Source of the DNA: Sabethes cyaneus
Taxonomy: Eukaryota > Arthropoda > Insecta > Diptera > Culicidae
DNA length: 64,000 bases
Assembly: GCF_943734655.1 (NCBI RefSeq)
Contig: NC_071354.1
Coordinates: 43,501,744-43,565,743, forward strand
Direction of reading: 5' to 3'
Under the pieces are notes generated by a model. It worked only from the letters and a program-made list of their open reading frames with translations. It was not told where the DNA came from and ran no database searches. Made by a program: the position numbers and the translations under genes. Positions 56,909-64,000 of this stretch are shown here, in pieces; position 1 is the stretch's first letter; each line of letters starts with the position of its first letter.

Positions 56909-57125
56909 GCTGCCACAAATAGAGATATTTGTGCATACATAAATTTGGGACCCATCAATTATTTCAGTTGCTGTGATTTCTGGCGCTACTAATGTTCCTG
57001 AATTTTAAAGTAGTCCATAAACTATTTATGTTATTTAAAAGATTAGATTGAGAAAATTAAATACTCCGGAGAAAACGGTAGGGTCCCAAATTTATGAATG
57101 CACAAATATCTGTATTTCTGGCAGC
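56909..57125. mobile_element. MITE with ~45-bp TIRs, copy 2
   Basis: GCTGCCA, AGATATTTGTGCAT and CATAAATTTGGGACCC appear in order at the left and inverted at the right. Relative of 17218-17428. Nested in the 3.4-kb element. Confidence 0.7.
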
Positions 57126-57351
57126 TGTGAAGCAAAATCAATATCAGCAATGTTGTTATGGTTCGTAAAATGGTCAATTCGGCTGATATTCCAATACCAA
57201 TATCAGCGACACGGCTGACATTGGTATTGATATTAGTGATGTCCGAAATTTTTAATTATTCGATTGCCGATTAATCGATCGAGTAGGCACTGGTCGATTA
57301 GTTCAGTATTCGTGCTAGTAGTAGTGTTCGACATCGGAACGAAAATTGAGG

Positions 57352-57534
57352 TCCGGATTCCGGTCCGGCAAAAATCGGCACGAATTTTCTTATTCCGACT
57401 TTATTCCGGTCCGATTTGGCTCTGTTCCGGTTCCGGAACCTGAACAGAGCCAAATCGGACCGGATCATTAGTCTTTATAGTCGGAATAACAAAGTTCGTG
57501 CCGCCTTTTAACCGGACCGGACCGGAACCCGGAC
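57352..57534. repeat. CCGGTCCG-rich inverted repeat
   Basis: Inner arms of 23 bp (57405-57427 and 57442-57464) are perfectly complementary around a 14-base loop. Imperfect pairing continues outward (ATTCCGACT/AGTCGGAAT, GGCACGAA/TTCGTGCC, GTCCGG/CCGGAC). It sits within repeats of ATTCGATTAATCG. Confidence 0.8.
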
Positions 57535-57768
57535 TAGCTAGTAGTATTCGACTATAAATATTCGAATATTTCGTTAAATTATTCGATTAATCTTACGATT
57601 ATGAACGATTAATGGGGATTATTCTCATTTTTTTAATCTTATTTAAACTATTCGATTAATGAATTGCTCGTGCCGGCAGTATTCGATTACAAATTATTCG
57701 ATTATTCCATGCTGTAATCGATTAATCGAGAAATTACCGGACATCACTCAATGTAGAAATTTAATTTA

Positions 57769-58180
57769 CACTCAAGTCGCTTTTTACGCGAAGGATACGT
57801 CCCGCGTAAATCAAAACCGCGTAAATTCCGAAAACCGCGTAAATTCTGAAAACCGCGTAAATTCCGAAAACCGCGGGAAAAAACCGCGTAAATTCCGCGA
57901 AAAAACCGCGTAAAAAAACAAAATTTCGCGTAAAAAAACTGTGGATTTCGACACTACGTGTAAAAATAGACGTTTTGAGCACATCCGCGTAAATTCCGAA
58001 AACCGCCTAAATTCCGAAAACCGCGTAAATTCCGAAAACCGCGTAAAAAAAACCACGTAAAAAAAACCGCGTAAATTCCGAAAACCGCGCAAATTCCGAA
58101 AACCGCGAAAAAAACCGCGTAAATTCCGAAACCGCGTGAACATAGTCGCGTAGAAAATCGCGTAAAAAGCGACTTCAGTG
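57769..58180. mobile_element. MITE with internal CCGCGTAAATTCCGAAAA minisatellite
   Basis: TA flanks at 57767-57768 and 58181-58182. CACTCAAGTCGCTTTTTACG at the left is mirrored near-perfectly at the right. The centre is a run of 18-20 bp units with the same GCGTAAA wording as the ends, suggesting the array grew from terminal sequence. The RGFRNLRG-type frames over it are artefacts. Confidence 0.85.
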
Positions 58181-58625
58181 TATATAAATTGCATTTTTTC
58201 ATACCGCAGTAATTTTTATTAATTATTTTGAATTAATAATAATGCCTGTATTAAAACGTGTTTAAAAAAATTAAAATGGCTTTCAGCTTCCTGTTAAATG
58301 AATAGCCTCACTTACCGAGCGTACTTTTTTTTGCGTATTTGATCTGTTTGATCTGCACAGAAATCTGCTGGCGCAAACATTTTCGGGCCGAATGTATTTG
58401 ATAATCTCACGAATTTCATGCTGTTTTGCAAACAGTGTACTGGCCCCACAAAATATGTCAAAATTTATTTGATTTTGTAACACGGGTATCGTCTCAGATC
58501 GAATTTTTGACATCAAATTTGACAAACAGTGTACTGGGCAAGACAAATATGTCTGTCAAATACCAAAATTTGCCCAAATTCTGACAGGAAGAAAATTTGA
58601 CGATAAAGCAAACAGTGTACTGGTA

Positions 58626-58965
58626 CCTTAAGACAATTAATGTCGATTTCTCAAACCGGTGATGCATGTGAAACATTCTAAAGTAGTCAAAGCAGGTGAA
58701 GAAATGGAGAAAGCGTGGGAAAATATGCAAAACTTGTCGATTTTGAGGTTGTTCAAAATTTCATGGGTGGGGTTAAAGCTAAGGTACGGGCATTAGGATA
58801 CGAGGGCGAAATTTAATAAAATAAAAACGGCAAAACTAAGTATAATTGTTTCATTTAATGCCCTGAAAGTTTGATGGCAATTGAATAAAAACTCGAGTTT
58901 TGCGAATTAATTTTGTGCGTTGCAATTTTATCGTGGACAACTTTTAAGCTTTGCGATATCCTGAT
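58626..58965 (+). pseudogene. Tc1 transposase relic, 3' part, and end
   Basis: 58680-58818 reads EEMEKAWENMQNL and, after a shift, VVQNFMGGVKAKVRALGYEG, the usual C-terminus of this Tc1 family. It continues the gene broken at 55212. TTGCAATTTTATCGTGGACA near 58920 matches the end near 35130 and is probably the terminal repeat. The Glu-containing segment between the halves is missing. Confidence 0.75.
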
Positions 58966-60110
58966 CTTAACGAAATTTTCACCTTCCCAATTAAAGTTGG
59001 CTATCATAGGTTTCTCGCTACGACAGCTAAGGCCCCTACAGTTATTAAAGAGAAGTAACCAATTACTAACTGGAACTTTTGGATAACTTTCCCTAATTGG
59101 TGTGTAAATAAACTCATTCGTCACCAAGGTCATAACCCTATACGGTTGAAGTTGAAGCACAGCAATTCAACATGGTTGCTGTTGAACTGGTAAAATTTTT
59201 GTATGACCTATTTTTAGTTTTAAAGTAATGAACTTGAATATACAATTAAAAAACAAATTACTCTATAGCAAGCAAGAATGGATATTTCTAATTGAATAGT
59301 AGTAAGCAACATGGTGAACTAGTAGAGAAAGGAGGAACGCATTAAACTTTACGACGAAAACACTTTTACCCATTTCCAAAGGTGCTTGTTGCATTTGCTG
59401 GAGTTGGTTTTGATATCACTCGTAAACACGTTTTATGTTTCTAAATGTGTCAGAACATTTAGAGCATAAATCAGTCAAGTAATTGGTAAGCGAACCAATT
59501 GTATTTATGGCTTAGTTTATGGTTTCAGTTACGTTCTAACAAATAGAAAATTGTTTGTATGTTAATATACCGAATCGTGTAAAAATTTGTTCAACTCAAA
59601 ACATCGCGTAAATGGTCACCATAAAAATTCGTTTGATTGACAAATTGGTAAACTAATATTCTTAAAATTAATGCTTAAAGATTTAAGCTTAAAGTTTTTC
59701 ATGGCAATATGTTGAAAACACCACGGAAAAATTGTGCTTAGTGTATGCATGTATGCATCCTGCAATATGCTCGAGCAGTGCAATACCTGATGACACTGCT
59801 TTTCAACACCATGATGCCTTCGTTGTACAGCGGAGGAACTGGCAAACGAAATTGCTTCCTTCCGAGCATGGTGCCATTACCTGTGAGTAGAAACGTGTCT
59901 CGCATCCGCGAGTGAAATTGCAAATTTATATGTTGCAGGTGCACAGACTGCCGGTGTGCGTAATTTTCCATAAGCAGTTGTTTTTTTATTATTACGTGAC
60001 AACAATTAGCGTTTGTTGACATTATGGTGCAATAGCACTCGTTAATTGTTGTTCTAATTACTCAATTACACAACTGGTGAGCTAGTCAGGTCACGTTTGC
60101 AATGCCGTGT
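58966..60110. other. no confident gene
   Basis: A minus-strand frame at 60022-59738 (94 aa) is the only sizeable one and shows no motif. Otherwise AT-rich. Confidence 0.3.
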
Positions 60111-60112
60111 GA

Positions 60113-60541
60113 TTGGCTGGATTGAAATCCTGGGAACACTTTTACTTAACTGGAAGTAGCAGTACAGGTTTACTTGAGGTGAGTTCGATGATACCCAATA
60201 CTGTAGTGTCCGCTAAACCATCACAAGCACCTGATGATTATCGTATTCTGATTAATTGTGGCAAATACGAGACCCGATTTCAATCGCTGCACTTCCAGCA
60301 TTTTCTAGGCATGTTTATGTTGATTTCGTTTTCAATCCGTTTGATATCTGTTGGCATAGACCTAAGATCAGTGGAAACTAGGTTTTCCCATAGCCAAGTC
60401 ACACCTTTCATAGTTAGTTTAGTATACATAGTGATGGTTCACATTCAAACGGCTCTCATGATAGCGGAGATAATATATGGTACTTGGGACATCCCTACCT
60501 TTTATACCAGTAGCACTAGCCCCGGCCGGTTCAGCTCCTAA
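60113..60541 (+). CDS. unrecognised ORF with two hydrophobic segments
   Basis: 142 codons from an ATG or, perhaps better, from the in-frame Met at 60188. Residues around HFLGMFMLISFSIRLISVGI and VTPFIVSLVYIVMVHIQTAL look like membrane segments. Composition is plausible for a real protein, but I recognise no family. It may be an exon of a larger membrane protein or chance. Confidence 0.25.
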   Translation: MAGLKSWEHFYLTGSSSTGLLEVSSMIPNTVVSAKPSQAPDDYRILINCGKYETRFQSLHFQHFLGMFMLISFSIRLISVGIDLRSVETRFSHSQVTPFIVSLVYIVMVHIQTALMIAEIIYGTWDIPTFYTSSTSPGRFSS

Positions 60542-62180
60542 CGCAGTGATTATAAATCTTAAAAGGCTTTCCGCGGTGCGGTCAGATTACCACCGCATGG
60601 TTAGCATTGCCCTGGCCGTACCGAGCTAGCGTAAATATTTACCCCCGAGGTCCAACGCTCGGGGACAGCCGTTTTGACTGACACTAACTAATTATTCGTG
60701 TGCTTGACGGTTTCGTTGCTGAAGCAAACGCGATCGGTTCGTTTGCAGCTTCTGTAAGATCAGAGAGCGTGGTCCAGGGATGTGAAACAAGAGGAAACCA
60801 AACAACTTGATTTTCAACCGTGCCCGGGACCGACCTGCGGCCTACCCGTCGGTGTGTTCAGTCGGTCCAGAACGCAACAATCAATCATAATCACGCTGGA
60901 GCGCGAAGAAAATGCAACCTGAACCCAAAGAATTATACTTATCTCCTGCGGAAATATGTTCAATCGGCAGCAACTGGAAAGCAGTCGTGACGTTAATGAG
61001 AGTAATTACTTACACGTAATGCCTTGGTTCACGGTTAGGACGGTTTCTGGCTGTGCAGCCGAAGAAACGCAATTCACTTGGATGATTCCGGAATAAAATA
61101 TTAGCGTACAGAAAAATGACACAATTCAGAAGCGTAAATTCATAGTACTTATCGGTAAAATCTTTAATAACAATGCCAGCTACCTACATTCAAATGTTAT
61201 CATGCCAGAAAATAATTGTTTGGTTTCCTACGAGCTTTTATACATCAAACTCAAATGCTTACAATCACGTGGTTTAATCTAGAAATATAAATTTTCGGTC
61301 AATATCTAAAACTCCAGGATGAGTAATTTGACAACCCCGGATTGATTTTAACAGCGTTTATGAACTCAGTAAACTGAAGGTGATTTTTCATGTAAAATTA
61401 GCCGCTGAATCCGAAAATGAGGTCAGAAAAGTTTAAAGTAGGATAGTTCTTGAGATATGCATAAAAGTTCAAATTTTGCTTAAACAAAGAAAGTACATGT
61501 ACATAAATACAAATACCTCCGGCTGCGGTGCTTCAGTTTTAAATCTCTTTTTTTCATATTAATTTTGAGACAATTTGCTATCGATTAGTGGAACTTCACT
61601 TTTTTGTAAAAATAATAGTACTGTAGATATTTGTGAATTTGTTCACAACAAAAAAGAACGCATTTTTTTGGAATAATTTCAACTTCATCAGAGATTTTGG
61701 ACAAGATTAACGGATTTCAAAATTCTTTTTTATGTGGACTTTAAAGGCCGATAAAAAACAAAGAAATCAGGCGGTTAGTGATAACAATTGGTTGAAAATT
61801 GTAGAAGTTAGCACCATTTTACTAAAGCAGTAATGTTTGCGTATTTGAATATCATGTTGATGCATACACCCTATTACTTGTCCACATGCAACAAATACCC
61901 CTCTCTCACACAGCGGCCAATTTTACATGAAAAAGCACATTTAGCTTACAGAGTTCACGCTTTTTGTTTTATTTTGTTAACTAGTGTTATTAATTATCGT
62001 TCAATATTTATTACTTAATGAGACTGAGTAGTTCTTGTTACTTCAATTGAATAAAATATGCTGAAAAGATCATTTATTTTTAAATCATTTCTTCGCCAGC
62101 TTTGCTCTTATTTAATGATAAGCATGTTTAGAAGATTTTTATTGAAATAAATATTTGGTTTTATTTAAATTTGAGGTGCC
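60542..62180. other. no recognised gene
   Basis: 60560-60920 is GC-balanced with CGGGG/CCCCG runs but has no open frame of note. 61000-62180 is AT-rich and featureless. Confidence 0.3.
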
Positions 62181-62194
62181 ATATACCATGGACC

Positions 62195-62520
62195 CCCGTT
62201 CGTTTGACCGTTTTTAATTTGAACACTTTTTTATTTTATTTTGAACCCCGTTGGTTTGCACGACGTGCAAATTAAAAATTGTTCAAATGTCATTCTCAAC
62301 ATGACATCATTTCCTTATGCAGACAATGCATTCTGTTTTCCCAACGATTATGGTAGATATCCGATCGGAGAACGAAATATTCGCTGCTTGCATCTGCCAA
62401 CTGAATCAAACCATCAAAACAATTACAAAGAGCAGGGCGGCCAGTTCATACAAGTTTCAGCATATTTAGGGTGGCCAGTTGTTCAAATTAAAAAGTAGCC
62501 CCGTTAGTTTGCATGAGGAA
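62195..62520. repeat. probable dispersed repeat with CCCCGTT-GTTTGCA ends
   Basis: CCCCGTTGGTTTGCACGA near 62246 and CCCCGTTAGTTTGCATGA near 62499 occur on the same strand about 250 bp apart, each next to GTTCAAATTAAAAA-like phrases. The 85-residue frame between them has no recognised domain. The type is uncertain. Confidence 0.35.
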
Positions 62521-62540
62521 GCGTTCAAGCGATTTGGCAT

Positions 62541-63113
62541 CTTCTATCTTCTATCTTCTATTCTTCTATCTTCTATCTTCTATCTTCTATCTTCTATCTT
62601 CTATCTTCTATCTTCTATCTTCTATCTTCTATCTTCTATCTTCTATCTTCTATCTTCTATCTTCTATCTTCTATCTTCTATCTTCTATCTTCTATCTTCT
62701 ATCTTCTATCTTCTATCTTCTATCTTCTATCTTCTATCTTCTATCTTCTATCTTCTATCTTCTATCTTCTATCTTCTATCTTCTATCTTCTATCTTCTAT
62801 CTTCTATCTTCTATCTTCTATCTTCTATCTTCTATCTTCTATCTTCTATCTTCTATCTTCTATCTTCTATCTTCTATCTTCTATCTTCTATCTTCTATCT
62901 TCTATCTTCTATCTTCTATCTTCTATCTTCTATCTTCTATCTTCTATCTTCTATCTTCTATCTTCTATCTTCTATCTTCTATCTTCTATCTTCTATCTTC
63001 TATCTTCTATCTTCTATCTTCTATCTTCTATCTTCTATCTTCTATCTTCTATCTTCTATCTTCTATCTTCTATCTTCTATCTTCTATCTTCTATCTTCTA
63101 TCTTCTATCTTTT
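62541..63113 (+). repeat. (CTTCTAT)n 7-bp tandem repeat, about 81 units
   Basis: Nearly uninterrupted heptamer repeats; one extra T early in the run and a CTTTTAT variant at the end are the only departures I see. As 7 is not a multiple of 3 and no frame contains a stop, the array reads as YLLSSIF repeats in more than one plus-strand frame. Such frames are not evidence of a protein. Confidence 0.97.
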
Positions 63114-63191
63114 ATTTATATAAGGCACGGGAGGGTATTTTCAGCCCATTAAGCGATGGCATATAGTTTTTCAGCCTATGGCCTAGTTCTA

Positions 63192-63718
63192 GTGGAAGAA
63201 TAGGTGGTTTTGATGTTCTTCGAAAAAAAAAGTAGATTACTTACAGTCTTGAGAAAATAGTTATAACATATTAAAATTGTATGTCGGCAAAGTATTTTTA
63301 TTGGCGAAAGAAGAGGCAAATAGGCAGAATTTAGAAACTTGCTGAAGTTACCCTCCCGTTCCCTTGTCTGTAGCCAAAACCAGGTCTCTGACAGGACGTC
63401 GTAAGAGGCTTATCGGTAAATCAAAACAGGCCCCTGACAGGACGTCATGCTTTCGTGGAAGAATAGGTGGTTTTGATGTTCTTCGAAAAAAAAAAGTAGA
63501 TTACTTACAGTCTTGAGAAAATAGTTATAACATATTAAAATTGTATGTCGGCAAAGTATTTTTATTGGCGAAAGAAGAGGCAAATAGGCAGAATTTAGAA
63601 ACCTGCTGAAATTATCCTCCGGTTCCCTTGTCTGTAGCCAAAACCAGGTCTCTGACAGGACGTCGTAAGAGGCTTATCGGTAAATCAAAACAGGCCAATG
63701 ACAGGACGTCATGCATTC
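63192..63718. repeat. 263-bp tandem duplication
   Basis: Unit 1 runs from 63192 to 63454 and unit 2 from 63455 to about 63718. They share GTGGAAGAATAGGTGG, the A-run, GTCGGCAAAGTATTTTT and the GACAGGACGTC block, with few differences. The unit end matches the flank of the decamer array at 14346-14500 (inverted). Confidence 0.85.
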
Positions 63719-63744
63719 GTAGCAATGGGCTCTATTTTCAGTCA

Positions 63745-64000
63745 CCTCGCTGGTCGACTGCTGGACTGATCGATTGCTCAACTGGTTGATTAGACTGCTC
63801 GACTGGACTGGTCGATAAGACTGCTCGATTTGATTGCTCGACTCAATTGCTTGATTGGATAGATCGGCTTGACTGAAGAGCTCGATTTAACTGCTCGAGT
63901 AGACTATTCGGCTTAACTACTCGATTTGACTGCTTGACGCATTTGCTCGATTTACTACTCGACCCGACTGATCGACTTGCTACTTGACCCAACTGCTCGA
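63745..64000 (-). repeat. ~10-bp tandem array, right copy (cut by window end)
   Basis: On the minus strand the units read GAGCAGTCGA-like, the same family as 13597-14345. It continues past the end of the window. Confidence 0.85.

Larger units (their letters stand above)
55217..58623. mobile_element. 3.4-kb TIR element with repeated subterminal motif
   Basis: CCAGTACACTGTTTGC at the left and its complement at the right, with TA at 55215-55216 and 58624-58625. The phrase CAAACAGTGTACTGG recurs near the right end (about 58432, 58524, 58608), and related forms occur near the left end (about 55273 and 55360), like transposase-binding subterminal repeats. No transposase was recognised. At least four further repeats are nested inside. 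Confidence 0.7.

Noticed and set aside
57761..58202. Minus-strand ORFs with RGFRNLRG and similar repeats
   Set aside because: They overlap each other in different frames and lie wholly inside a MITE minisatellite.
62479..63166. Two long ORFs of 214 and 217 residues made of YLLSSIF repeats
   Set aside because: They are translations of a 7-bp tandem repeat in shifted frames. No start context, homology or non-repeat domain supports a protein.

Overview
This is eukaryotic, AT-rich, repeat-dense DNA. It most likely comes from a culicine (Aedes-like) mosquito. The evidence is the spliced insect-type dipeptidyl peptidase gene, several DD37E-type Tc1/mariner relics, many MITEs with TA target duplications, tRNA-derived SINEs, and repeated fragments of an endonuclease/reverse-transcriptase LINE of the kind common in culicine genomes. 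The species call is inference. No prokaryotic features, rRNA genes or CRISPR arrays were seen.

Layout. 1-2400: featureless AT-rich DNA. 2400-9430: transposon graveyard with a Tc1/mariner gene split by an insertion, LINE fragments, a TTAA-flanked MITE, a mariner relic, and a TIR element holding a 107-bp-arm perfect hairpin with hammerhead-ribozyme-like cores. 9430-13600: little of note. 13600-14345: a ~10-bp tandem array whose relative lies in opposite orientation at the right edge of the window. 14350-21680: MITEs, a SINE, hairpins, LINE fragments, then probable upstream/intronic DNA of the host gene. 21683-28395: the one clear host gene, a type II membrane serine peptidase of the DPP4 family on the + strand, in five visible exons with an intact catalytic triad. 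Its initiator exon is not identified. Its 4.2-kb third visible intron is filled by a LINE fragment, itself split by a 1.9-kb TIR element, and holds a second, shortened copy of the hairpin element just inside the 5' splice site. 28400-45600: SINEs, nested MITEs, mariner and LINE relics, a 2.1-kb foldback-like element (40188-42318) and some lower-repeat stretches with unrecognised small ORFs. 45620-50735: a non-LTR retrotransposon on the - strand with both ORFs open (gag-like zinc-knuckle protein, then endonuclease-RT). 51780-58960: Jockey-type RT relic, SINE, MITEs, and a Tc1 gene split by a 3.4-kb element that carries further insertions. 59000-62500: no confident gene. 62541-63113: about 80 copies of a 7-bp repeat. 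63190-64000: a 263-bp tandem duplication leading into the decamer array.

The host genes do not form a pathway; only the peptidase is well supported. The rest records repeated transposon insertion, often several layers deep. The most unusual object is the family of short hairpin elements with 12-13 bp target duplications and hammerhead-like cores (9041-9300 and 23263-23377).
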